A stretch of 64,000 nucleotides of DNA from positions 62,001-126,000 of the forward strand of contig NZ_JAWUDN010000004.1 of assembly GCF_044430645.1 (NCBI RefSeq). Reading direction: 5' to 3'. Below are positions 15,829 through 24,062 of this stretch, piece by piece (positions within the stretch are counted from its first letter, which is position 1; each line of letters opens with the position of its first letter). The notes under the pieces are model-generated. The model was given only the letters and a program-made list of their open reading frames with translations, did not search any database and was not told where the DNA came from. Position numbers and translations under genes: made by a program. The stretch is from Ewingella allii. GTDB lineage: Bacteria; Pseudomonadota; Gammaproteobacteria; Enterobacterales; Enterobacteriaceae.

Positions 15829-17172
15829 TTATTTTAGTTCTGCGATGGCTTTCGCAAAGTTCGGCAGCAGCGCTTCGTGCGCCAGCAGCATGTCGCGGGC
15901 CAGCTTCTCGGCGTCTTTGTCGGAATGAATTAGCGGGCTGAGGTTCAGCGCCAGCAGCACATCATTCAACTTGCCGCTCAGAGCCGCTTCGCTCGCCGCA
16001 ATCTCAAAGCCTTTGATGGTGTAAATCAGGCCCAGCACTTTCTCATCGAAATGGGTAATGCGCGGAGTTGGCGTCGCGCCGTTGCGCCCGATGGTGCAGG
16101 TCATCTCGACCGCCCAGTCAGCCGGAATATTATCAATATGCCCGTGGTGGGCGAAATTGACATATTGCTCGGTCTGCTTGTCATTGTAGATGGCGCTGAT
16201 CACTTCGCACGCCGCGTCGGAGTAATAAGCCCCGCCGCGCAGCTCCAGCTCTTTCGGTTTTACGTTCAGCTCTGGGTCTTTATAAAGCTCGAACAGCTGT
16301 TTCTCCACTTTTTGTACCACAGTGGCGCGCGCGCCGCCTTTGTAGAACTCGCCCATCTCGATGGCCAGCATCTCTTTGGGTTTGAAGTAGTAGAGCAAGT
16401 AGGAGCACGGCAGCAGGTTGAGCGAGCGGATCAGCCCTTCGCTGAATGGCAGGTCGAAGATGTTTTTTACCGAACCGGCGGTCAGGGTGCCGGAGGCCAC
16501 GCCGTCCAGCAGCTCGGCAAAGCGCGACTCGCCGTTGACGATGACGTCTTTGATAAACACCAGATGGTTGAGGCCGAACAGGTCAATCGACAGCTCATCC
16601 TGCGGGCTAATCTTCAGCACGTCCTGAATGAACATCTTCATGCCGACCGGAATGTTGCACACGCCGATAAACTTCTTGAAGTTGGTGTGGCGAACCACGG
16701 CTTCGGTGACCATACCGGCTGGGTTAGTGAAGTTGATAACCCAGGCGTCCGGGCAGATCTCTTCCACATCTTTGATGATGTCGAAAATCACTGGAATGGT
16801 GCGCAAGCCTTTGAACAGGCCGCCCGCGCCGTTAGTCTCCTGACCCAAATAGCCGTGGCTCAGCGGGATGCGTTCATCCAGCTCGCGGGCTTTTAACTGG
16901 CCGACGCGCAGCTGGGTAGTGACGAAGTCGGCGTCTTTTAATGCTTCACGGCGATTTAATGTTTTATGCAAACTGATGGGCACGCCCGCGCGCTTTATCA
17001 TGCGCTGGCAAAGGTCGAAAATAATATCCTGCTTCTCTTTACCAGCTTCGACATCCACCAACCATAATTCACTGATCGGCAACTCTTCATAACGTTTAAT
17101 AAAGCCTTCGAGTAGTTCCGGGGTATAGCTGCTGCCACCGCCAATGGTGACTACTTTAAGTTTTTTAGACAT
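15829..17172 (-). CDS. chbF: 6-phospho-beta-glucosidase ChbF (GH4)
   Basis: This 447-residue enzyme hydrolyses phosphorylated chitobiose using NAD+ and a divalent metal, as in glycoside hydrolase family 4. The Rossmann start KLKVVTIGGGSSYTPEL is at residues 4-20. NFTNPAGMVTEA and GVCNIPVGM are the conserved substrate and metal segments, where the cysteine of GVCNIP is a typical metal ligand. The start at 17172 is preferred over a longer frame because GGGAG precedes it and the product begins like known ChbF. It follows chbR by 93 bases and precedes chbG. Confidence 0.94.
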   Translation of the reverse strand: MSKKLKVVTIGGGSSYTPELLEGFIKRYEELPISELWLVDVEAGKEKQDIIFDLCQRMIKRAGVPISLHKTLNRREALKDADFVTTQLRVGQLKARELDERIPLSHGYLGQETNGAGGLFKGLRTIPVIFDIIKDVEEICPDAWVINFTNPAGMVTEAVVRHTNFKKFIGVCNIPVGMKMFIQDVLKISPQDELSIDLFGLNHLVFIKDVIVNGESRFAELLDGVASGTLTAGSVKNIFDLPFSEGLIRSLNLLPCSYLLYYFKPKEMLAIEMGEFYKGGARATVVQKVEKQLFELYKDPELNVKPKELELRGGAYYSDAACEVISAIYNDKQTEQYVNFAHHGHIDNIPADWAVEMTCTIGRNGATPTPRITHFDEKVLGLIYTIKGFEIAASEAALSGKLNDVLLALNLSPLIHSDKDAEKLARDMLLAHEALLPNFAKAIAELK

Positions 17173-17265
17173 AGGGGCTCCCGTGCAATATGAATGCACT
17201 TTAAACAAAGGTAAATATAGGAATGAGTGAAGACTATTATTGAGTCCGCATTAATTCATATACAG

Positions 17266-18102
17266 TCAGCTATTATTAAATAACTCCTTGCGATAATGCT
17301 TAGGCGTAAAGGTGGTTATTTTTTTAAAGTTCTTAATGAACATGCTAGGACTGCTATATCCCGAATCGTATGCAATATCAGTAATAGAGTAATTGGTTAT
17401 CTCTAATTGCTTTTTGGCGAAATCAACGCGGATCTCATTAATAATCTGCATTGGCGTTTTGCCATAATGGCGCTGAGTGGCGCGCGTTAAATACTCCTGC
17501 GATTTCCCCGAGAGTTGCACCATGGTCGACAAAGCTTTATCGCCGAACTGGGTTTTATCGTGCATTTTCTCAATGGTCTCTTTGAGCCAAACCGGCACGT
17601 CAGGCGCGATATCAGACTCGCGATGATGACGAATACGGTTGATGGCGTAGAAGGTCACCATCTCAAGAAACTCATTAAACTCGCCGTTTTTGAAGTTGAG
17701 AGACGCCACCATCGACTCGATAAAGTTAAGAAACTCACTCTTAATTTTATACACCTGCGAGGCCACAAAGCAGGTCGGCAGCAAGGCCAGATAGTGCTGT
17801 TCGAAGAAGGCTTTACTGATACCGACGTTTAATATCCGGGTTGGGCCAAACTCATAGAAACTCTGATGGTTGGAGCCCAGCGGGATAAAGGCGAAATCGC
17901 CACGCTCGAGCAGCACTTGCTTGCCGTTGATCTGCTGGTAGTAGCGGCCAGTGAGCACGATGGTGAACTCGTAGTAGTCGTGTTCGTGCAGCCCTGAGAT
18001 GCTCTCTACCTTGTTGTAGATAAACATGTGGAAATTTTGACCGTCGAATAGTTGATCTTCGCGTGCTGTCTTAATGTCCATACTCAGTAACTGTGGCTGC
18101 AT
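17266..18102 (-). CDS. chbR: AraC-family regulator ChbR of chitobiose operon
   Basis: This 278-residue protein has an N-terminal cupin-like sensing domain with a His-rich LHEHDYYEF segment and a C-terminal AraC DNA-binding domain with two helix-turn-helix units (ITDIAYDSGYSSPSMF is the second). In E. coli, ChbR activates chb in the presence of deacetylated phosphorylated chitobiose and represses it otherwise. The ATG at 18102, preceded by GGGAG, is chosen over an in-frame TTG at 18114. It lies 14 bases downstream of chbA in the operon. Confidence 0.92.
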   Translation of the reverse strand: MQPQLLSMDIKTAREDQLFDGQNFHMFIYNKVESISGLHEHDYYEFTIVLTGRYYQQINGKQVLLERGDFAFIPLGSNHQSFYEFGPTRILNVGISKAFFEQHYLALLPTCFVASQVYKIKSEFLNFIESMVASLNFKNGEFNEFLEMVTFYAINRIRHHRESDIAPDVPVWLKETIEKMHDKTQFGDKALSTMVQLSGKSQEYLTRATQRHYGKTPMQIINEIRVDFAKKQLEITNYSITDIAYDSGYSSPSMFIKNFKKITTFTPKHYRKELFNNS

Positions 18103-18116
18103 GATGACTCCCAACG

Positions 18117-18464
18117 CTATTTTATTTTCTCGTGAAGCTCAATGATTTCTGTCACTAACTCGCGGGCTAACATGGAGGTCATCAGGTGGTCTTGGGCGTG
18201 AACCAGCACCAGACTGACCTTGGTTTTGCCTTCACCGGCGTCGCCTTCAATTAGTTTGGTCTGCACCAAGTGGGCTTCATGCAGCGACTCGCGTGACTTG
18301 GCCATCAGCTCCCAGGCCTTGGTGAAATCGCCTTGTTTAGCGACCTTCAGTGCTTCATAGGCCAGGCTGCGCGCCTGCCCGGAGTTAATGATGAGGCCCA
18401 TCACCACTTCTTCCAGACTGTCTAACTCTTCTTCACTGTCTTCGATGTTGTCTAAATCAAACAT
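18117..18464 (-). CDS. chbA: PTS N,N'-diacetylchitobiose-specific EIIA component
   Basis: This 115-residue protein is an EIIA of the lactose/chitobiose PTS family. It passes phosphate from HPr to ChbB. The phosphorylated histidine is H89 in LVHAQDHLMT, the same number as in E. coli ChbA, with H93 nearby. An acidic N-terminus precedes the helical trimer domain. It is third in the operon, with GGGAG upstream of ATG. Confidence 0.94.
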   Translation of the reverse strand: MFDLDNIEDSEEELDSLEEVVMGLIINSGQARSLAYEALKVAKQGDFTKAWELMAKSRESLHEAHLVQTKLIEGDAGEGKTKVSLVLVHAQDHLMTSMLARELVTEIIELHEKIK

Positions 18465-18529
18465 GGTTATCTCCCTGAGTTAACTCTTTGGATACTGGGG
18501 AGAATCTCCTCTCCCCAGCTTGCCTTAGA

Positions 18530-19888
18530 TTAGAATTTTAGTGATGCAGCAATGTCTTCTTCGCTTTCTTCTTCTTCGATAATCGCCTGCGCTTTGTTCG
18601 ACAAGATGACGAATGGCATGTAGACCAGCGTGGCAATACCGAGGTTGAACAGGGCGACTAACAGCGCCGCAATGCTGCCGTTACTGTTGAAGAAGGCCCC
18701 CAGCCCGGTAGGCATAGTCCAGGGTGCGAGGTTGGTCACCGGCGGGATAATCCCCATGGTGTACGCCGTCAGCGTGATAATGGCCAGAATCGGTTGCACC
18801 AGAACGAACGGGATAAACATCACCGGGTTCATGATAATCGGCAGGCCGAACAGGATAGGTTCGTTAATCTGGAAGATGCCGGATGGCAGTGCCAGTTTGG
18901 CGACCTGACGGTGGTCCGCACGACGTGATGCGATAAAGATGGCGATGATCAGGCCCAGCGTTGCCCCAGAACCCCCCAACAGGATGTAGGAGTCGAGCAT
19001 TGGTTTAGCCCAGAAGTGGAAGGTCTGGCCCGCATCCAGCGCGGCTTGTACTGAACCATACTGGTTGTAAATGGCGATGTTCTCCAGCGCCCACGGGGTC
19101 ATGATGCCGCTGTCCAGCGCGGTTAACGCGAGGGAGCCGTGAACACCAAAGAACCACAACAGGGAGTTGAAAATCACGTATGCCCAGCCCACCACGCTTC
19201 CCATTGATGCCAGAGGTTTGGAGATGGAATCCATAATAATCTGGTGGAAGTTGTGGCCGTACAGCCCCAGCAGCCAAGAGATAACCCCGAAGATACACAG
19301 GATGATGAAGCCTGGGATCAGTGCTGAGAAGGAGCGGGAGACGGAGGCCGGTACGCTGTCTGGCAGGGTGATAACCCAGTTGCGGCGGATAACAAAGGTA
19401 AACATCTCGGCAACCACTAAGCCGATCACCATGCCGGAAATAATGTTCGCGCCACCTAGCCAGTTGGCCCCGACGGCGTAAGCTTCGCCCACGCTATAAG
19501 GGGTGACGGTCATAAAGGCGGCCACGGAGAGCAGGCCGGCGGCCAGAGGATCCACTTTGCGCTCTTCGGCTAAGGCCATCCCAATAAAGAACGGCGCCAT
19601 GAGCGACATAATCCCTAATGTGCCGTTATACACATTGACGCCGATGGTTTTTAAACCGGCCAATGTCTCAATAGTGGAAGCGTCTAAACGAATGCCGAGA
19701 GAATAAAAGAAAGAACCCTCGCCGAAACTCAGAAATACGTTATTAATTAAAACGAACATCGCCCCTGCGAGGGTCAGCGGCATTAATCGGATGAAACCAT
19801 TTTTAATAGCGTTAATATGGGGCTGTCTACCTATTTTTACAGCAAAAGGTAGAAGCACCTTTTCAAGTGAATCAATGGCTTTACTCAT
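18530..19888 (-). CDS. chbC: PTS N,N'-diacetylchitobiose permease EIIC
   Basis: This 452-residue inner-membrane protein carries the sugar across the membrane in the chitobiose phosphotransferase system. It has about ten hydrophobic segments, the IIC_chb fold and a charged cytoplasmic C-terminal tail rich in glutamate (EEEESEEDIA). The length equals that of E. coli ChbC. AAAGGA lies before the ATG; the gap to chbB is 102 bases. Confidence 0.95.
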   Translation of the reverse strand: MSKAIDSLEKVLLPFAVKIGRQPHINAIKNGFIRLMPLTLAGAMFVLINNVFLSFGEGSFFYSLGIRLDASTIETLAGLKTIGVNVYNGTLGIMSLMAPFFIGMALAEERKVDPLAAGLLSVAAFMTVTPYSVGEAYAVGANWLGGANIISGMVIGLVVAEMFTFVIRRNWVITLPDSVPASVSRSFSALIPGFIILCIFGVISWLLGLYGHNFHQIIMDSISKPLASMGSVVGWAYVIFNSLLWFFGVHGSLALTALDSGIMTPWALENIAIYNQYGSVQAALDAGQTFHFWAKPMLDSYILLGGSGATLGLIIAIFIASRRADHRQVAKLALPSGIFQINEPILFGLPIIMNPVMFIPFVLVQPILAIITLTAYTMGIIPPVTNLAPWTMPTGLGAFFNSNGSIAALLVALFNLGIATLVYMPFVILSNKAQAIIEEEESEEDIAASLKF

Positions 19889-19990
19889 TTTTATTTTCCT
19901 TTAATGCCGCCTTTTAGACGGCCAGGGTATGAAATTCGCTCTTTGACTGCTGACTCTTTGACTTTTAAGTAATGCAAAATAAAAAATTAA

Positions 19991-20323
19991 TTAATGACTC
20001 ACAGATTGCTGACTTGATGCTTTAATTAAAGCGACTGCTGATTGAAGAACTTTTAACCCATCAACCTTGCCGTAGTGGATTGAATCAATCACTTCGACAG
20101 TTTTACCCGGTAGTAATCTTCTTATCTCATCCAACTTGTAAGCGATTTGCGGGCCGAGCAAAACTAAATCCGCTTCACCGCCTTTTTCTGCCGCCAGTGA
20201 CTCGGAGAAGGCTTGGATGATGACTGGTACTTGGTGTTTTTCAGCGACGTCGTTCATTTTTTTAACCAGCAACGAAGTGGACATACCCGCCGAACAGAAC
20301 AAATAAATGACTTTCTTTTCCAT
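19991..20323 (-). CDS. chbB: PTS N,N'-diacetylchitobiose-specific EIIB component
   Basis: This 110-residue protein is the EIIB of the chitobiose PTS. Cysteine 10 in the P-loop-like CSAGMSTS is the phosphorylated residue that hands phosphate to the sugar in ChbC. It is the first gene of chbBCARFG, the same order as in E. coli. CGAGGA precedes the ATG by a few bases. A probable extended -10 element lies about 60 bases upstream. Confidence 0.95.
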   Translation of the reverse strand: MEKKVIYLFCSAGMSTSLLVKKMNDVAEKHQVPVIIQAFSESLAAEKGGEADLVLLGPQIAYKLDEIRRLLPGKTVEVIDSIHYGKVDGLKVLQSAVALIKASSQQSVSH

Positions 20324-20381
20324 AACGTAATCCTCGTTTTTCTGAGAAATAACAGGGCAGAATGATTCGTCCTGATTGTCT

Positions 20382-20405
20382 CTGCTTGCAGTGAGTATAA
20401 TCCAG
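20382..20405 (-). promoter_or_regulatory. Probable chb promoter (-10 region)
   Basis: On the minus strand TGCTGGATTATACT gives a good -10 hexamer (TATACT) with no clear -35 at the proper distance. A weak -35 fits an activator-dependent chb promoter driven by ChbR and CRP. No confident NagC or ChbR site could be assigned by eye. Confidence 0.35.
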
Positions 20406-20479
20406 CAGACTCGACGGACGATAATTCATCTCCTGCTAAAATTGTCTCTCCTTGACCAATAGTTATGACTCCCTTCACA

Positions 20480-20991
20480 TTTTGGGGAATTAAACAGCAA
20501 GATGGTATTTGAAGTAGGAATGAATAGACGATGAAGCCATTCGTTATACCTATAGAATTAAAGACTATTTTACTGTTTTCGCCAGAAAAGAAGGTTCACG
20601 GGAAATTAGCTCTTAACCTAGGAAATTCGCCTGATGCCTAGCGTGCTCTGCTTTCCCCCGTAACGAGAATCACTATCAAGCGCAAGATAACTAATCCGCC
20701 TGACGCCTCGGCAAAAATGTGCGGTTCCGCGCTGCCGATGATCGGCCCGCCAATCAGTACACTCGACCCAACACATGCATTAAATACTTCGATATTGATT
20801 GAGGTAGCCTCGCCAGCCTCTCTGGCAATGACTGGGTTATATTGAATCTAAACCGCCCGCCGATAGCTGCTGGATGCACATTTATCAATCGGTCCTGTTT
20901 AAAAGCCGGACAACCGTCTGCGAGCTATAGGTCTGGAAAACGGCCAGGATATGAAAATCATCAGATCTCTTTCTGCGTTACCCCTTCGTGA
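20480..20991. other. Intergenic DNA without recognisable gene
   Basis: This stretch between the chb promoter and the toxin-like remnant carries frequent stops in all frames. A short open segment on the minus strand (about 20650-20850) has protein-like composition (GSSVLIGGPI) but no start, no ribosome site and no family I can name. It looks like decayed coding DNA. Confidence 0.45.
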
Positions 20992-21284
20992 ATTGAGAGT
21001 TACCGGACCACTGGCCGCAAAAACCTTGTTGGGTTCGGGGGCGGTAGCTTTGCTCTTCAGCCTCTCTTATGCCGAGATAGTATTGTTAAACTGGGGCTTG
21101 GTGCACTGCTAAGAGTGGGCGCTGCAACATCTGCTATAGCAAACCTTTCTGAGTCGCAAAAAACTAATATTATGTTGGCGGCAATGTCTGGTAAGCAGAG
21201 TCTGGTCGACGATTTGTCACCGACGATATTAATTTGGCGATTGGCAATAACCAAACTATTTGGAGTAAAAAGGATGACGACTGA
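20992..21284 (+). pseudogene. Possible toxin C-terminal remnant with frameshift
   Basis: One plus-strand frame is open from 20992 through about 21210, with a hydrophobic Gly/Ala-rich segment. A second frame, open from 21195 to a TGA at 21282-21284, then continues with a polar protein-like end (INLAIGNNQTIWSKKDDD). Joining them needs one frameshift near 21200. The end overlaps the start of the next small gene by 11 bases, as seen in polymorphic-toxin/immunity pairs. There is no recognised family; this is inference from arrangement and composition. Confidence 0.35.
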
Positions 21285-21516
21285 GAAGGGAAGCCCAAGT
21301 TATGATTTTGTTATTGGCAGCGATATCGCCCGTGATGGCATGTATGTAGAAGTACGGCTCAAGGATACAAATTCGTTATTAGTACTCGCAGAAATCTTCT
21401 TCTCCGACCAAACTCACACTTTTGCCCTCAACTGCTATGTCCAAAATATCCCTCTGGACGTGATACTCGAACTGATCGACATTGCAAAAAAGAGATTGCC
21501 TCCCACCCATCAATGA
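21274..21516 (+). CDS. Small hypothetical protein, immunity-like
   Basis: I do not recognise this 80-residue protein. It is acidic to neutral, with alternating beta-strand-like stretches (MYVEVRLKD, LLVLAEIFF, TFALNCYV) and a C-terminal helix ending KKRLPPTHQ. No signal peptide or membrane span is evident. The ATG at 21274 is chosen over an in-frame upstream GTG or ATG because GGAG lies eight bases before it and because upstream sequence looks like the tail of another protein in a different frame. The position right after a toxin-like tail suggests an orphan immunity protein. Confidence 0.5.
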   Translation: MTTEKGSPSYDFVIGSDIARDGMYVEVRLKDTNSLLVLAEIFFSDQTHTFALNCYVQNIPLDVILELIDIAKKRLPPTHQ

Positions 21517-21937
21517 CGTTCTGTCATATTTCTCTGCTAATATCCTTCTATATAAGCCCAATTTCTATTAATCACATCAAGAAATAATAAATAGCGTCAT
21601 TAATTTTGCCTCGACAATGTCAAAAATTGTTTTGTTCAGACGTGCTCTGTTACAGAGTGATTTGTTATCAAATATGTCGACACAGTCTAAAAAGCCTGCC
21701 CGTATTGAGTGTATATCCAACAGTTTGAAATCAAAGTGAGCAGTAAAGTATTCAATGTTTCATAAGCTAACAACTGCATACATTGCTGATTAATTAATGA
21801 TCTGATTTTAAAAGAATCACTCTGGGAACTTTCTCATTTTCTTCTTTGTGACCCTCATCACCTATGTTAATTATTTGTTTGTGGCGCAACACCACTGCAA
21901 ACACATAACAATAGAAATTGATCAGACAGGGTAATTT
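21517..21937 (+). promoter_or_regulatory. Porin gene control region
   Basis: These 421 bases hold no gene. A CRP-like site lies at 21847-21862 and a partial KdgR-like box at 21748-21762 (right half TGTTTCA). A GGG-containing ribosome site precedes the porin ATG. The long A+T-rich leader is typical of regulated outer-membrane protein genes. Confidence 0.45.
21847..21862 (+). promoter_or_regulatory. CRP-like binding site upstream of porin
   Basis: TGTGA-N6-TCACC matches the CRP consensus at nine of ten defined positions, 76 bases before the porin start codon. It predicts cAMP-CRP activation of the porin. Confidence 0.6.
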
Positions 21938-23077
21938 ATGAGCAAATTTATTAAGCCAATGATTATTGGCGGCGTCGTTATGTCGGTATTATCTGCCAGC
22001 GCACAGGCTGAAATCACCGTTTTAGAAAAGAATAAGCAAAGCGATGCTTTGCTCGCGCCATTAAGCGTTAAAGTTGGCGGTAGTATTCGTCCAGAGTGGA
22101 TTTTTAATAACGGCCCAGAGCCAAGTTATTATAAAAATGGTCACGACGGCGGTACGCGTTTTCGTTTCAGCACTGATTATGCTCTGAGCCAAGATATCTC
22201 AATCATTGGTTATTACGAGTTAGGTGTAGATCTGGCGCACGCGCTGAGCTGGGATGACCACTACAACGAAGATGGCCGTCGAGACAAGCAACGCCAGTTA
22301 TACGCCGGTATTAAAGATGATCGTTACGGTACTTTCACTTACGGTCACCAGTACGGCATTTATTATTCCGTCGTCGGTATTAAAAGTGACGTCTGGGATA
22401 ACGATGGTCACGCAGGCGCAACCGGTATTGGTGTAAATGGTGATTACGACGGTGCAAATAAACCGAAGAACAGCCTGAAATATACTAACGATTTTGGCCC
22501 AGTCACTTTATATGCCAACTACTTATTACCTGAAGATCAAACAACCGCCGGTGGCAATTTAGATTACCGTCGTAATAACGGCGCAGGTATTGGTGCAGAT
22601 TATAAAATCACTAAAGATTTAGTCTTCAGCGCCGCATATAGTGCCAACAACGCTACTATTAAAGAAACGCCGGAAAACGAAAAAGATTATCATCAGGAAA
22701 TCTCCGGTACTGCTTTAACCTGGCAGCCGAACAACTGGTATATCGTCGGTACTGCGAGCTACTACAAAAACTTTGTGCCAAGCACGCATGAACAGTCTGT
22801 TGACCGTTACTTCGCGGGCAGTGGTTACGGCGTAGAAGGCTTTGTTGGTTACACCTTCAACATCGACCAGCCGTTCCTGAAATCTATCCAGCCATACGTT
22901 GCAGCCGATTCCCTGCAATTGAAAGGCGACGAAGATTACCATCAGAACAATGTGTACTTCGGTGCAGGCACCGTTATTGGCCACGGCCTGTCTGTGTATG
23001 TAGAACGTACTCTGGCAACCTCAACCAACAACGAAGTGCCAGACTCTACTTGGGTCACCGTATTCTACGACTTCTAA
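21938..23077 (+). CDS. Trimeric outer-membrane porin (general porin family)
   Basis: This 379-residue protein has a signal peptide (about residues 1-24, cleavage near AQA-EI) and ends in phenylalanine, the BamA-recognised last residue of outer-membrane barrels. The body alternates aromatic and polar residues and has the porin segment RQLYAGIKDDRYGTFTYGHQ near 120-139, placing it in the 16-stranded OmpC/PhoE-like porin superfamily. It should form a water-filled channel for small solutes. The nearby chb operon and the CRP-like site upstream suggest, but do not show, a role in chitooligosaccharide entry, as trimeric chitoporins do in Vibrio. A strong terminator follows. Confidence 0.8.
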   Translation: MSKFIKPMIIGGVVMSVLSASAQAEITVLEKNKQSDALLAPLSVKVGGSIRPEWIFNNGPEPSYYKNGHDGGTRFRFSTDYALSQDISIIGYYELGVDLAHALSWDDHYNEDGRRDKQRQLYAGIKDDRYGTFTYGHQYGIYYSVVGIKSDVWDNDGHAGATGIGVNGDYDGANKPKNSLKYTNDFGPVTLYANYLLPEDQTTAGGNLDYRRNNGAGIGADYKITKDLVFSAAYSANNATIKETPENEKDYHQEISGTALTWQPNNWYIVGTASYYKNFVPSTHEQSVDRYFAGSGYGVEGFVGYTFNIDQPFLKSIQPYVAADSLQLKGDEDYHQNNVYFGAGTVIGHGLSVYVERTLATSTNNEVPDSTWVTVFYDF

Positions 23078-23114
23078 TCCCTGTCCTGCGCGGCAACACG
23101 CCGCGTAAACAGAC

Positions 23115-23145
23115 AAAGCCAGCGCCGAGAGGTGCTGGCTTTTTT
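23115..23145 (+). terminator. Rho-independent terminator after porin
   Basis: AAAGCCAGC and GCTGGCTTT form a 9-bp perfect stem with a 10-base loop, followed by a run of T. It lies 38 bases after the porin stop. Confidence 0.85.
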
Positions 23146-23305
23146 GTTGCTTAAAATGGGTGACATGAATGCGTGAAGCCTCGCAGCGATGAATGTAATT
23201 TATGTAAATGGTAGCTAATTAGTGAGGTCGATATTTTAACTCCATCCTTACAGCGTAAAGTGACTGACTTAGTGATACACTTTTAGCTGACAGGATGTCC
23301 AAAAG

Positions 23306-23659
23306 ATGAGAGTTTTTAGAACAAAATGGTTCACCAAAGCCGCGAGGTCACATGGGATTAAGGATGTTGCTTTATGTGACGCTCTTAAAACGGTACTTGA
23401 AGGTAAAGCGGAGGACTTAGGCGGAGGTGTTTACAAGAAGCGCCTTAATAAGAATAGAGATCGTTCAATTATTCTCGCTAAAGGTGGTCAAAATTGGTTC
23501 TATGCTTTTCTTTTTTCTAAACAAGGCAAGTCTAATATTGATGATGCCGAACTCGCTGCGTTCAAGGTTCTAGCTAAGCAATATGCAGCACTGGAAGAAG
23601 TAAAACTCACAGAAATGATAAGACAGAATGAATTAGTGGAGATCTGCCATGACTGCTAA
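23306..23659 (+). CDS. RelE/HigB-type toxin of a toxin-antitoxin pair
   Basis: This 117-residue basic protein fits the RelE/HigB-like toxin family (PF06296 type): FRTKWFTKAARS at residues 4-15, GGVYKKRLNKNRDRSIILAK in the central sheet and WFYAFLFSK near 63-71. Such toxins are usually ribosome-dependent mRNA endonucleases. The toxin gene comes first and overlaps the antitoxin by 11 bases, the order typical of higBA. The exact subfamily name is uncertain. Confidence 0.8.
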   Translation: MRVFRTKWFTKAARSHGIKDVALCDALKTVLEGKAEDLGGGVYKKRLNKNRDRSIILAKGGQNWFYAFLFSKQGKSNIDDAELAAFKVLAKQYAALEEVKLTEMIRQNELVEICHDC

Positions 23660-23972
23660 AAGTAAGTTCAAAAGCCCTGCGTTTGAAGCTATTCACAGCG
23701 CGGCGTCAGGCTTAAGAAGTGTTGATGCTATTAGCCAGGAAACCATGCGGCAATTTGATACAACCTGTTTATCGGTTGTTGACGACTTGCAGCCAGATGA
23801 AATCAAATCCCTCAGAAATGGCCTCAATATCAGTCAGCCAGTTTTTGCTAAGTATCTCAACACCAGCGTTTCAACTATTCAGAAATGGGAAACTGGAATA
23901 AAAAGGCCGAGTGGTCTGGCACTGAAGTTACTCTCTATCGTGCAAAAACATGGATTGAAAGTGTTGCTCTAA
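23649..23972 (+). CDS. HigA-like antitoxin, HTH regulator
   Basis: This 107-residue protein has a C-terminal helix-turn-helix of the XRE/HigA type: LRNGLNISQPVFAKYLNTSV followed by STIQKWETGIKRPSG, about residues 55-90. It should neutralise the toxin encoded just upstream and repress their shared promoter. It resembles NadS/HigA-type regulators that follow the toxin gene. The promoter probably lies in the 160 bases before the toxin. Confidence 0.82.
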   Translation: MTAKSKFKSPAFEAIHSAASGLRSVDAISQETMRQFDTTCLSVVDDLQPDEIKSLRNGLNISQPVFAKYLNTSVSTIQKWETGIKRPSGLALKLLSIVQKHGLKVLL

Positions 23973-24062
23973 AGGTTGTGATGAGATTTTGTATTTGGCT
24001 TTAACACTGGCATAGTGACAGGAATCGATAACTCGAATCTATAGTTCCTGGAAGACAAAAAC

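Noticed and set aside
16051..16896. 281-codon plus-strand frame across chbF
   Set aside because: Antisense to a well-supported GH4 enzyme, with no ribosome site and no recognisable domain.
20630..20860. Minus-strand open segment with PAAR-like GSSVLIGGP pattern
   Set aside because: It is short, has stops on both sides and no start or ribosome site. The resemblance to a PAAR repeat is too slight to support a type VI secretion call.
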